From positions 54,491 through 118,490 of the forward strand of contig CANKHA010000006.1 in NCBI GenBank assembly GCA_947481685.1: DNA of 64,000 nt. The letters are read 5' to 3'. Source of the stretch: Bradyrhizobiaceae bacterium. Its GTDB lineage: Bacteria > Pseudomonadota > Alphaproteobacteria > Rhizobiales > Xanthobacteraceae. Below, piece by piece: positions 37,971 through 46,568 of this stretch. The number at the start of each line of letters is the position of its first letter. The first letter of the stretch is position 1. The notes beneath the pieces are model-generated. The model saw only the letters and a list, made by a program, of their open reading frames with translations. It made no database searches and was not told the origin of the DNA. Both the position numbers and the translations under genes were made by a program.

Positions 37971-37993
37971 CCGTTCAACAGAATGTTGAACGG
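37971..37993. promoter_or_regulatory. Dyad 2 upstream of the toxin-antitoxin operon
   Basis: CCGTTCAACA-GAA-TGTTGAACGG is a perfect 10-bp inverted repeat centred 34 bp (about three helical turns) from dyad 1. No T-run follows on either strand, so a terminator for pepF is less likely than a second operator. Confidence 0.55.
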
Positions 37994-38015
37994 CATTTGG
38001 GCCCAAAATTTAAGG

Positions 38016-39854
38016 TTATCCGAGCTCTTCCAGCTCATCGATCAGCTTCTCGATCACCGACAACCCGCCCTGCCAGAACGTCGGATCGCGCGCATCGAGG
38101 CCGAAGGGCTTGAGCAACTCAGTGTAGTGCTTGGTGCCACCGGCCGCGAGCATGGCGAGGTATCGTTCGGCAAAACCATCCGAGGCGCGCTCATAGACCG
38201 CATAAAGTGAATTCACCAGGCAATCGCCGAAGGCGTAGGCATAGACGTAAAACGGCGAATGGATGAAGTGCGGGATGTAGGTCCAGAACACTTCATAGCC
38301 AGGGCGGATATCGATGGCGGGGCCGAGGCTTTCCTTCTGGACCTCGAGCCAGATTTCGTTGAGGCGCTCAGCCGTCAACTCGCCGTTCTTGCGCTCCGCA
38401 TGCACCTTGCGTTCGAAACTGTAGAAAGCGATCTGCCGGACCACCGTGTTGAGCATGTCCTCGACCTTGCCGGTGAGCATGGCCTTGTGCTGCTTCTTGT
38501 CGGTGGTGCTGGCCAGAAGTTTCTGAAACGTCAGCATCTCGCCGAACACGCTGGCGGTTTCCGCCAGCGTCAGCGGCGTCGGCGCCATCAGCGCGCCCTG
38601 CGGGGCGGCGAGAAACTGATGCACGCCGTGACCGAGTTCGTGCGCGAGCGTCATCACGTCGCGTGGCTTGCCCTGATAATTCAGCATCACATAGGGATGC
38701 ACCGAAGGCACCGTCGGATGCGCGAAAGCACCCGGCGATTTGCCCAGCCGCACAGGCGCGTCAATCCAGCGCTCGTCAAAGAACCGTTGCGCGATGCCTG
38801 CCATTCTGGGTGAGAAAGCATCGTAAGCGGTCAGTACGGTGTCTCGCGCCTCGTCCCAGCGGATGGTGCGCATCGGCACTGACGGCAGCGGCGCATTGCG
38901 ATCCCAGTGCGGCAACGTCTTCTTGCCGAACCACTTGGCCTTCAGCCGATAATAGCGATGCGACAGGCGCGGATAGGCATCGCGCACCGCTTGCGTTAGT
39001 GCATCCACCACTTCCGGCTCGATGCGATTGGACAGATGGCGGGAATCCGCCACATCGGTGAAACCGCGCCAGCGGTCGGAAATGTCCTTGTCCTTGGCGA
39101 GCGTGTTGGTGACGAGCGTGAACAATCGCACGTTGTCTTTGAATGTCCTCGACAGCGCGTCGGCCGCAGCCTTGCGTTTCACGCCGGAAGAATCCTGTAA
39201 CAGATTGAGCGTGGGCTCGATCACCAGCGTCTTGCCCTGCACCTTGAAGCGCAGGCTCGCGATGGTCTCATCGAACAAACGCACCCAGGCCGAATAGCCG
39301 GTCATGGATTTTTCGTGGAACAGCTGCTCGATGCGGTCTTCGAGCTGATACGGCTTTTCCTTGCGGATATCTTCCACCCACGGCCGGTAGTGACCGAACG
39401 CCGGATGCTGCATCGCCTTTTCCAGCGCGGCATCGCCGAGCCGGTTGAGCTCAAGCGTGAAGAACAGAAGATGCAGCGATGACGCGGTGAGACGTTCCTG
39501 CACATCGCCATAGAATTTCGAACGCACCGGATCGGTGGTGTTGCCGGCGTGAACCAGCCCGGCATAGGAGATGAGACGCCCCATCAGTTCGTCGAGCACC
39601 TCGTAACGCTGCACCGCTTTCGCCAGAGAAGGGCCGGCATCATTTCCGCTGGCCAGATCCGCGAGCTTGCCTTTGTAGTCCTGCTCGAAGGTGGCGCTGT
39701 CCTGCTCTACCCGGACGAGATCGCGCTGGATCTCCGGCGCATCGAGCCCGGAATACAGATCCGCGAGATTCCATTCGGGAAGTGCGCCAAGCGCTTTCGA
39801 TCCCTTGCGGGCAGAAGACGGTTTCGCGCGAGGTTTTTTCTTGGGAGATGCCAT
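38016..39854 (-). CDS. pepF: M3-family oligoendopeptidase F
   Basis: 612 residues. Thimet-type zinc peptidase cleaving small peptides in the cytosol. The zinc-binding HEXXH motif is LAHELGHGVHQF; the third ligand Glu is in TLAETASVFGEMLTF about 25 residues later; PYVMLNYQGKPRDVM and SPFYVYAYAFGDCLVNSLYAVYE (quoted in part) are also family hallmarks. N-terminal ~25 residues are basic and rich in Lys/Ala. It is upstream of, and in the same direction as, the toxin-antitoxin pair. Confidence 0.94.
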   Translation of the reverse strand: MASPKKKPRAKPSSARKGSKALGALPEWNLADLYSGLDAPEIQRDLVRVEQDSATFEQDYKGKLADLASGNDAGPSLAKAVQRYEVLDELMGRLISYAGLVHAGNTTDPVRSKFYGDVQERLTASSLHLLFFTLELNRLGDAALEKAMQHPAFGHYRPWVEDIRKEKPYQLEDRIEQLFHEKSMTGYSAWVRLFDETIASLRFKVQGKTLVIEPTLNLLQDSSGVKRKAAADALSRTFKDNVRLFTLVTNTLAKDKDISDRWRGFTDVADSRHLSNRIEPEVVDALTQAVRDAYPRLSHRYYRLKAKWFGKKTLPHWDRNAPLPSVPMRTIRWDEARDTVLTAYDAFSPRMAGIAQRFFDERWIDAPVRLGKSPGAFAHPTVPSVHPYVMLNYQGKPRDVMTLAHELGHGVHQFLAAPQGALMAPTPLTLAETASVFGEMLTFQKLLASTTDKKQHKAMLTGKVEDMLNTVVRQIAFYSFERKVHAERKNGELTAERLNEIWLEVQKESLGPAIDIRPGYEVFWTYIPHFIHSPFYVYAYAFGDCLVNSLYAVYERASDGFAERYLAMLAAGGTKHYTELLKPFGLDARDPTFWQGGLSVIEKLIDELEELG

Positions 39855-39947
39855 GTTTTGGAAATGCCGTGGGAGGGACCGGAATCTTGGAAGACAAGCT
39901 TACAAGATAGGCCGCGGCCCTATTGTGGCAATCCCTGCGGAAGACTT

Positions 39948-40397
39948 TTAGGCGAAAGCGGCAAGCTGCGGCGCAAAATGCGTTGCCAGTTCCAGCGGTT
40001 CGGCCAGCATCGGCTCGATCTTCTCCTCGATAGTCTGGCGCAGCGTGGCCCAGATGATCGCGGCTTTCGCGGTGATCATCATCTTGCTGCGGCAGATCGC
40101 GATGCGGACCTGCTGGCCCAGCAGTGTCAGGTTGCGATGCTCGAACAGAATTTTCCCGTTGCCATCCTCGAGCACGTAAATACCGCCAAGGCGAGACACA
40201 CACAGGATGCAGTCGTGGTCCGGCGCAGGGCCGAGCAGGTAGAGCTGCGGATCGCCCGCGTCGGTCTTGCCGATCTCCCAGCTGCTGGCATCGCCGTTGC
40301 TCAGCGAGGATGCGCATTCCGAAAGCAGATTTTGCACTTCGGTGAACTGCCAGCCATCCGGCAGCTTTTTCGGCGGGGCGAATGCAAGGACAGTCAT
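39948..40397 (-). CDS. Conserved protein of unknown function, paired with an XRE regulator
   Basis: 149 residues. Mixed alpha/beta with DGWQFTEVQNLL, two beta strands PQLYLLGPAPDHDCILCVSR and GGIYVLEDGNGKILFEH, and a helical C-terminus AAIIWATLRQTIEEKIEPML. No enzyme motif or transmembrane segment is visible. Its ATG overlaps the stop of the XRE gene, so the two form a coupled pair. It could be a sensor or co-regulator; this is only suggested by context. Confidence 0.6.
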   Translation of the reverse strand: MTVLAFAPPKKLPDGWQFTEVQNLLSECASSLSNGDASSWEIGKTDAGDPQLYLLGPAPDHDCILCVSRLGGIYVLEDGNGKILFEHRNLTLLGQQVRIAICRSKMMITAKAAIIWATLRQTIEEKIEPMLAEPLELATHFAPQLAAFA

Positions 40398-40699
40398 TGC
40401 TTATTCCCAAAGAGCAGACGGTGAAGTTCAGGGTCGTAATAGCTCAGCAGTTCGCGGGCGAAGTCGCGCGGGTTGACGCCGAGGGCATCGGCCCAGCCCT
40501 GCATGCTTTCGGTCGGGACGCGGCCGAAGCCGTTCTCAACCTGCGAGATGAAAGTGTAGTATTTCAGGCCTAGCTGCTGGGCGAGTTCGACCTGCGACAA
40601 ACCAGCCCTGGCGCGCAATTCCTTCAGCCAAGTCCCGGCCTGCTTGCGAAGCTGCTTGGCTTCGGAGTCCGCTTTCGCAAATTGCATGTGGATTCCCAA
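40394..40699 (-). CDS. XRE-family helix-turn-helix regulator
   Basis: 101 residues. The HTH is clear: LKELRARAGLSQVELAQQLGL-KYYTFISQVENG, followed by a C-terminal helical part (GWADALGVNPRDFARELLSYYDPE). An AGGAGG lies ten bases before a TTG at 40699 (reading MGIHMQFAK) but 22 bases before the ATG at 40687, so TTG is the better start. A 7-bp dyad lies 26 bases upstream. It is coupled to the following unknown gene, suggesting an autoregulated pair. Confidence 0.8.
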   Translation of the reverse strand: MGIHMQFAKADSEAKQLRKQAGTWLKELRARAGLSQVELAQQLGLKYYTFISQVENGFGRVPTESMQGWADALGVNPRDFARELLSYYDPELHRLLFGNKQ

Positions 40700-40724
40700 T
40701 GGGTTGGAACCTCCTTGATTTTCA

Positions 40725-40748
40725 ATAGTTTCAGAGTTACTAAACTAT
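40725..40748. promoter_or_regulatory. Dyad in the promoter of the XRE gene
   Basis: ATAGTTT-N10-AAACTAT, a perfect 7-bp inverted repeat with ten bases between the arms, in an AT-rich patch upstream of the XRE gene. It is a likely binding site of the XRE dimer. Confidence 0.5.
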
Positions 40749-40847
40749 CTAATCTGCAACATGCAGGTAGTTGATAGGAACTAGCACAATTCGCCGAATT
40801 CAAAAAGAGGGGCGGCGAGCTCCCGCGGCTAACCAGGAGGACGAGCT

Positions 40848-41213
40848 ATGGCTGTAACGCACGATGTCAGACCGCTTTCCGACCGGCGCCAAGAAGGGAT
40901 CGGACCACAGGTGATGTTTGCGGCCGCGCTTGTGGCCGGCATCGCAACCTAGATTATCACCGAGCGGACCTTCAGCAGCGACCACGCGCTGGCGCTGGTG
41001 GCGACACTGTTGTTCGGGCTGGCGGCTCTCGCCGCGCTGGTGGCCTGGAGCCGCGGTGCAACGGGCCGCCATCGCCTGACCTATTGGGACACCGCCGGAG
41101 CGCTGACCTTCATCGGCATTGGCGCCGCCGCTCTCATCGATCCCGAACAGATGCTGCGGCTGATCGAAACCAGCAGCACCGGAAATCAGGACACCAGGAT
41201 TTTCAACCGCTGA
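40848..41213 (+). pseudogene. Small membrane protein with an internal TAG stop
   Basis: A good AGGAGG precedes ATG 40848, and the frame encodes a ~120-residue membrane protein: SDRRQEGIGPQVMFAAALVAGIAT, a TAG at 40950-40952, then IITERTFSSDHALALVATLL, FGLAALAALVAWSR, YWDTAGALTFIGIGAAALID and a short tail. The stop falls inside the first hydrophobic segment, where a TGG (Trp) would be a single G-to-A change away. Downstream sequence keeps coding character, so the lesion is recent or is a sequencing error. Function unknown. Confidence 0.65.
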
Positions 41214-41291
41214 CTCACCTGCGCTTTTTTGGAAGCGCACGGCGATGGCGATGCAACGCTAGACACCAAGCGACCAGGCCGGGCCCCTCTG

Positions 41292-41308
41292 GCAGCTCAT
41301 TGAGCTGC
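41292..41308. repeat. Small perfect hairpin upstream of the TerC gene
   Basis: GCAGCTC-ATT-GAGCTGC, a 7-bp stem with a 3-nt loop, in the 270-base gap before the TerC-like gene. The gap otherwise holds no gene, and no manganese riboswitch core was recognised in it. Confidence 0.45.
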
Positions 41309-41483
41309 GATGTCGGACTGGAACGCAGGAGATGAGAGAGGGCCGCTTGTTCAACCGTAATCCATTCACCGCCGGTAATCCGACCTGTTGCGACAACCGC
41401 GGCGCAACACGCTCGCGTTGCCGGCGCAGGTATCGATTCCCCACGCCTCCCAAATTCACCTCTTATCTATCAACGGACCCATC

Positions 41484-42155
41484 ATGAGCGCGTATTTGAC
41501 CACCGAAGCCCTGACAGCACTCCTGCAAGTGGTGATGATCGATCTGGTTCTGGCCGGCGACAACGCTATCGTGATCGGCCTTGCAGCAGCCGGCTTGCCG
41601 AAGGACCAGCGTGCGAAAGCGATTCTTTGGGGTATCGTCGCCGCCACCGTTCTGCGCATCGGCTTTGCCAGCGTTACTGTTCAATTGCTCCAGATCATCG
41701 GCTTGCTGTTGGGTGGCAGCATCCTGCTGCTCTGGGTGAGCTGGAAGATGTGGCGCGAGCTACGCAACAGCAATCATGACATTGATGCGATCGAGGCATT
41801 AGGCGAGCAGGACATCAATGCCGACGGAAAAGTTGCCGGCGGTGCGCGTCAGAAATCATTCGGCCAGGCCATCTGGCAGATCGTCATAGCAGACGTATCG
41901 ATGTCACTCGACAACGTGCTCGCAGTGGCCGGAGCTGCGCGGTCTCATCCCTATATCCTTGTCTTCGGCCTCGCACTCTCCATCGCGCTCATGGGCATTG
42001 CCGCAAGCTTCATCGCAAAGCTGCTCCAGAAGCATCGCTGGATCGCTTATGTCGGCCTCGTTATCATTCTCTACGTGGCTCTCGAAATGTCTTATCGGGG
42101 TGTCATGGAAGTCTGGCCTTATGCGGAAAGCATGCTCGAACGCTTCATGGGGTGA
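41484..42155 (+). CDS. TerC-family (YjbE-like) integral membrane protein
   Basis: 223 residues, about seven transmembrane helices. The two TerC hallmark segments with intramembrane Asp are present: VVMIDLVLAGDNAIVIGLAA and IVIADVSMSLDNVLAVAGAA. TerC/Alx proteins export manganese or calcium, or supply metal to exported enzymes. The ATG at 41484 gives the family N-terminus; the frame is open further upstream without a better start. It is followed closely by a small amphi-Trp gene. Confidence 0.9.
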   Translation: MSAYLTTEALTALLQVVMIDLVLAGDNAIVIGLAAAGLPKDQRAKAILWGIVAATVLRIGFASVTVQLLQIIGLLLGGSILLLWVSWKMWRELRNSNHDIDAIEALGEQDINADGKVAGGARQKSFGQAIWQIVIADVSMSLDNVLAVAGAARSHPYILVFGLALSIALMGIAASFIAKLLQKHRWIAYVGLVIILYVALEMSYRGVMEVWPYAESMLERFMG

Positions 42156-42189
42156 TGCCGACGTTCTTCAGGAAAAATGGAGTTCACGC

Positions 42190-42414
42190 GTGAGCAAGAT
42201 CACGGAACGCGATATCGAAAAGGATTATCCTTTGCCTGAGTTCGTAGCCAAGCTGCGGCGACTGGCGGATGCAATCGAGAATGGCGAGCAGTTTGAAATT
42301 CAGGTCGCCGGCGAACGGATCTATGTTCCTGTCCGTGCGCGTTACAACATCGAGCACGAACGCGGGAAAGACGATGAAGAGCTCGAGTTCCAGATCACAT
42401 GGGCAAGAAAGTAA
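42190..42414 (+). CDS. Amphi-Trp domain-containing small protein
   Basis: 74 residues from GTG 42190, 34 bases after the TerC gene. Pattern KLRRLADAIENGEQFEIQVAG, RIYVPVRARYNIEHERG, then EELEFQITWARK, matching the small amphi-Trp domain family (two amphipathic strands ending in a Trp). A GGAG lies about ten bases upstream. Function unknown; it may be co-expressed with the metal transporter. Confidence 0.72.
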   Translation: MSKITERDIEKDYPLPEFVAKLRRLADAIENGEQFEIQVAGERIYVPVRARYNIEHERGKDDEELEFQITWARK

Positions 42415-42536
42415 CGGGTGATCCTTGCACACCTTAGGAACCTGTTAACGCAACCGATCCAACATGCTCCAAATCGGCACACGATAGTGCGCGGACTGCA
42501 TAACCTTGTCCGCGGTAGTGCTGAGTTGGAGCCGAT

Positions 42537-44048
42537 ATGGCGGAAACGATCCTCATCGTCGATGACGACCCGGTGCAGCGCCGGCTGCTGGAAGCGATGG
42601 CCATCCGCTTCGGCTATGAGGCGCTGACCGCCGACGGCGGCGACGCAGCGCTTAACCTGCTGGGCGGCCCCGACGCCTCCCGCATCGATTGCGTCATCCT
42701 CGACCTGGTCATGCCCGACCTCGATGGCCTGGGCATGCTGGCGAAGATGCAAGAGCGCGGCCTGCGCATGCCGGTGATCGTGCAGACAGCGCATGGCGGC
42801 ATCGACAACGTCGTTTCGGTCATGCGCGCGGGCGCCGCCGATTTTGTGGTCAAGCCCGTCAGCCCGGAACGCCTTCAGGTCTCGCTGCGCAATGCACTCG
42901 CCACCAGCGCGCTGGAAGGCGAACTGCAACGTATCAAGCATGCGCGCGCAGGCACGCTTACGTTCCGCGATCTAATCAGCCGCAGTCCGCAGATGCAGGC
43001 GGTGATGCGCACAGCGGAGAAAGCCGCGGCCTCATCCATCCCGGTTCTGATCGAAGGTGAGTCCGGCGTCGGCAAGGAATTGATCGCGCGCGCCATCCAC
43101 GGGTCAAGCGAGCGTCGCGCGAAGCCGTTCGTGGCGGTGAACTGCGGCGCCATTCCGGAAAATCTCGTGGAGTCGATTCTGTTCGGCCATGAGAAAGGCG
43201 CCTTCACCGGCGCAACCGAACGCCATATCGGCAAATTCGCGGAGGCCGACGGCGGCGTGCTGTTCCTCGACGAGGTCGGCGAGTTGCCGCCGGCTGCGCA
43301 AGTGAAATTGCTGCGCGCAATCCAGGAAAATGAAATCGAACCGGTTGGCGGACGCAAGCCGATCAAGGTCGATGTCCGTTTGATCTCCGCAACCAACCGC
43401 AACCTGATGGCGGATGCGAAGAGCGGCCGCTTCCGCGAAGATCTGTTTTATCGCCTGCATGTTTTCCCGATCACGGTGCCGCCGCTGCGTGCGCGTACCG
43501 AAGACATCCCCGATCTCGTGCGGCATTTTCTTGCGCGTTTCTGCGCGGAGGAAGGCAAGCGCATTCAGTTCGTCAGCTCCGAAGCGCTTTCTCTGCTCCG
43601 AAGCCATCCGTGGCCGGGCAACGTGCGCCAGCTTGAGAACATGGTGTTTCGCGCGGTGGTGCTCGCAGAAGGCGATAGCATCGGGGCCAACGAGTTTCCG
43701 CAAATCCTGGCGCAGACGAATCAGCCCCTGACGGAATTACATCCCGATACCACCGAGGCACCCTCCATCACCGCCGACTTTCCAACCACTCCAATCTGGG
43801 CGAATGCGCTCCCCCCCGCGTCCGCGCATGGCACGCTTGCATTGCTCGATGGCGAGGGTCAGGTCCGTCCGCTGGAAGCGATGGAACTGGAGGCGATCCG
43901 GTTCGCCATTAACCATTATCGCGGCCAGATGTCCGAGGTCGCCCGGAGGCTGCAAATAGGCCGCTCTACCCTGTACCGGAAGCTTGAAAACCTGGGTCTC
44001 GACGCCGGAAAGGCGGAGGCCAATCAAGAACCAGTGTCCGCCGGGTAA
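42537..44048 (+). CDS. Sigma-54-dependent response regulator (NtrC family)
   Basis: 503 residues. Receiver domain (1-120) with phospho-acceptor Asp56 in VILDLVMPD and acidic DDD at the N-terminus; AAA+ domain (~145-380) with Walker A GESGVGKE, the sigma-54 contact loop GAFTGA, Walker B GGVLFLDEVGELP and RLISATNRN; Fis-type HTH at the C-terminus (MSEVARRLQIGRSTLYRKLENLG). It activates sigma-54 promoters upon phosphorylation. No sensor kinase is adjacent, so its signal is unknown. A ~65-residue low-complexity linker precedes the HTH. Confidence 0.93.
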   Translation: MAETILIVDDDPVQRRLLEAMAIRFGYEALTADGGDAALNLLGGPDASRIDCVILDLVMPDLDGLGMLAKMQERGLRMPVIVQTAHGGIDNVVSVMRAGAADFVVKPVSPERLQVSLRNALATSALEGELQRIKHARAGTLTFRDLISRSPQMQAVMRTAEKAAASSIPVLIEGESGVGKELIARAIHGSSERRAKPFVAVNCGAIPENLVESILFGHEKGAFTGATERHIGKFAEADGGVLFLDEVGELPPAAQVKLLRAIQENEIEPVGGRKPIKVDVRLISATNRNLMADAKSGRFREDLFYRLHVFPITVPPLRARTEDIPDLVRHFLARFCAEEGKRIQFVSSEALSLLRSHPWPGNVRQLENMVFRAVVLAEGDSIGANEFPQILAQTNQPLTELHPDTTEAPSITADFPTTPIWANALPPASAHGTLALLDGEGQVRPLEAMELEAIRFAINHYRGQMSEVARRLQIGRSTLYRKLENLGLDAGKAEANQEPVSAG

Positions 44049-44198
44049 CTATCACTTAAATTCGCGGTTAATTGGGCTGTTCCTCCTGCCCGCAGTGTAG
44101 CTATTGTGGCCTGCACGTTTTATTTTGACGGTCCAAAGCATTTCTTTGTTGCCGCAAAAACGGGGTTCGGGCGTTGTACCCGAAACAGGGGAAATTCG

Positions 44199-46382
44199 AT
44201 GCGAATCGCGCGAAACGACAGGGTCCTTGCCGCCACGTTGGCGCTGCTGCTGAGCACCACGGCAGTGACCGTAGTCTCCGCTCAGGAAAAATCTGACACC
44301 ACCGGGACGGTGACAGCCACACAATCCGATAGCGATCTGAATGCGCGCATTCCGCTTCCTGATCCGCTCAACGTTCCTCCGCCATCGGCCAATGACGTGA
44401 CGTTGCAGCCGCCCGCGATGGAGCGCAAAAACGCGACGGTCGAAACTCCCGCATCGCAGGCGATCGTCACTGCTTCGCCAGAACCTGCGGTGACTCCGGC
44501 ACCGCAACCTTCCGTGACGTCAGCGCCGCCCGCAGCGGTAGCAACTCCGGAACCGGCCGTCACAGCAGCGCCGCCGCAAGCGCCGAAGACCGAGACAGTC
44601 ACTGCGCCTGCTTCGAGCGAACCGGTTGTCGATCAGGCTGCGATCAAGCTGAAAGAGATCATCTCCACCAAGCTGTCGCGCTTCGTCGATCGCAAGGACG
44701 ATCGTCCGGGCGTCGAGTCCTTCTACGCCGCGCGCCAATACGCGCCGTTGTGGACGGACCAGGGTGCGCTTAATGCGCGCGGCAAGGCGGCAATCGCCTA
44801 TCTCGCCAACGTGTCAGTCGATGGACTCGATCCGTCGGATTATCCGGTGCCGAGCTTCAAGTCCGGCGCCGATGCACAGGCGCTCGCCGAAGCCGAATTG
44901 AAACTGACCAACGAAGTCATCACCTTTGCGCGTCACGCACAGAATGGCCGCGTGCACTACACGCGCGTCGCCTTCGATATCCTCTACAATCTCGTGCCAC
45001 CCGACAACGCGCAGGTTCTCGGTAATCTCGCCCAAAACGATGTGGCCAAGGCGCTCGACAGCTATCTGCCTCAACATGCGCAATACAAGGCGCTGAAAGA
45101 AAAGCTCGCCGAACTGCGGGGACAGGCTGTTGAACCGACTCCGGCTGCCCCTGCCGCCGCGCCGGTGCAGACCATCAAAATTCCGGACGGACCAATCCTG
45201 CGCCCGGGCGATAACGATGCGCGCGTCGCGTTGCTGCGCAAGCGTCTCAAGGTCGGCGATCAGAACTCGACCAAATACGGGCAGGACCTGAAGGACGCCG
45301 TGAAGGAGTTCCAGGAGCAGGCCGGTCTGGATAGCGACGGTTCCGCGGGTCGCACGACCTTGCGTGCGCTGAACGGCGGCGACACGCATACAGCCAGCGC
45401 AGGTAGCGCAAAACCGCGTGGCAAGGACGCCACCATCAACACCGTGATTGCCAATATGGACCGCTGGCGGTGGATGCCGCGCGACCTCGGCAAGGCCCAT
45501 GTCATTCTCAACATTCCGGCGTTCACGCTGAAGGTGATGAAGGACGGCGGAAAGCTCTGGGAAACCCGCGTTGTCGTCGGCAAGCCCGGCAAATATACGC
45601 CGCTCCTGACGGAGACGATGAAATACATCACCGTCAACCCGACGTGGAACGTGCCGCCATCGATCGTTTATGGCGAATACCTGCCGGCGTTGCAGCGGGA
45701 CCCGACCGCTCTTCAGCGGATGGGCATCAAGGTCTCTCAGGAGTCGGACGGCAGCTTGCGCATGTTCCAGCCGCCGGGTGACGGCAATGCGCTGGGCCGC
45801 ATTCGCTTCAATTTCCCGAACAAGTTCCTGGTCTATCAGCATGACACCCCGGACAAGCACCTGTTCGCCAAGGACATGCGCGCCTTCAGCCATGGCTGCA
45901 TGCGCGTCCAGGATCCGCTGAAGTATGGTGAGGTGTTGCTGTCGATCGCCCTGCCGAAGGAAGGCTATACCGTCGATCGGCTGCGCAAGATGTACGGTCC
46001 GGAGGAACGTGAAATCGCCTTCCCGACCGCGATCCCGGTGCATATCACCTACCAGACGGCGTATGTCGAAGACGGCAAGCTCGTGATCCGGGACGATATC
46101 TACGGTATCGACTCCAAGATCACTTCCATTCTCAAGGGCAACCGTGAAATTGCGGATGTCCCGATGGATCGTCGTGGCGAACAGAGCGCGAGTTATGCGC
46201 GTCCTGCGGTGAATCTGCCTTACGGCGTCCAGACCGAAGGCACCTCGCGCTACGCATCCCGTTCGGACGGTGGCGGTTTCTTCGAAGCCCTGTTCGGCGG
46301 ACCCCGTTACTACCAGCAACAGGCTCCGGCTCCGGTTGAACGCCGCCGCACCAGCGGCGGTGGTTCACGTCCGCTTAACTAA
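44199..46382 (+). CDS. L,D-transpeptidase (YcbB/LdtD type), periplasmic
   Basis: 727 residues from ATG 44199, which begins a proper signal peptide (RNDRVLAATLALLLSTTAVTVVSA). A Pro/Ala/Thr-rich linker (~50-145) leads to the YcbB scaffold domain (~150-300), a peptidoglycan-binding repeat (~345-400, DARVALLRKRLKVGD and AGLDSDGSAGRTTLRALNGG, quoted in part) and a YkuD catalytic domain (~430-600) with the active-site motif FSHGCMRVQDP holding the catalytic Cys. It forms 3-3 crosslinks in peptidoglycan. Terminator immediately downstream. Confidence 0.93.
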   Translation: MRIARNDRVLAATLALLLSTTAVTVVSAQEKSDTTGTVTATQSDSDLNARIPLPDPLNVPPPSANDVTLQPPAMERKNATVETPASQAIVTASPEPAVTPAPQPSVTSAPPAAVATPEPAVTAAPPQAPKTETVTAPASSEPVVDQAAIKLKEIISTKLSRFVDRKDDRPGVESFYAARQYAPLWTDQGALNARGKAAIAYLANVSVDGLDPSDYPVPSFKSGADAQALAEAELKLTNEVITFARHAQNGRVHYTRVAFDILYNLVPPDNAQVLGNLAQNDVAKALDSYLPQHAQYKALKEKLAELRGQAVEPTPAAPAAAPVQTIKIPDGPILRPGDNDARVALLRKRLKVGDQNSTKYGQDLKDAVKEFQEQAGLDSDGSAGRTTLRALNGGDTHTASAGSAKPRGKDATINTVIANMDRWRWMPRDLGKAHVILNIPAFTLKVMKDGGKLWETRVVVGKPGKYTPLLTETMKYITVNPTWNVPPSIVYGEYLPALQRDPTALQRMGIKVSQESDGSLRMFQPPGDGNALGRIRFNFPNKFLVYQHDTPDKHLFAKDMRAFSHGCMRVQDPLKYGEVLLSIALPKEGYTVDRLRKMYGPEEREIAFPTAIPVHITYQTAYVEDGKLVIRDDIYGIDSKITSILKGNREIADVPMDRRGEQSASYARPAVNLPYGVQTEGTSRYASRSDGGGFFEALFGGPRYYQQQAPAPVERRRTSGGGSRPLN

Positions 46383-46385
46383 GAA

Positions 46386-46415
46386 GGCGCGGGCGGCGAC
46401 GCCCGAGCCTTTTTT
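46386..46415 (+). terminator. Terminator of the L,D-transpeptidase gene
   Basis: GGCGCGGGC and GCCCGAGCC form a stem (two 3- and 5-bp blocks around a G/A mismatch), followed by six T residues, four bases after the stop. Confidence 0.85.
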
Positions 46416-46568
46416 GGCCGTATTCCGCCTCTAGCCTTCGATTTCTGGCGACGGGGTAGGGGGCGTAAGGGTTGCGTTAACCCATCCCGACAACACTGCG
46501 TTAGCCATGTTCCGCGGCCGTCGCCGCGCGTGATGCTTGTTGTGTGTGGGCCTTTAACGCGAGATCGC

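Noticed and set aside
41217..41483. Possible manganese (yybP-ykoY) riboswitch before the TerC gene
   Set aside because: None of the conserved core segments was found; only one small hairpin is present.
44058..44080. TTAA-N8-TTAA upstream of the L,D-transpeptidase gene, similar to a CtrA box
   Set aside because: The spacer is eight bases, not seven, so it does not fit the CtrA consensus.
44814..46319. A 501-codon minus-strand open frame
   Set aside because: It is antisense to the L,D-transpeptidase gene and has no recognisable motif or RBS.
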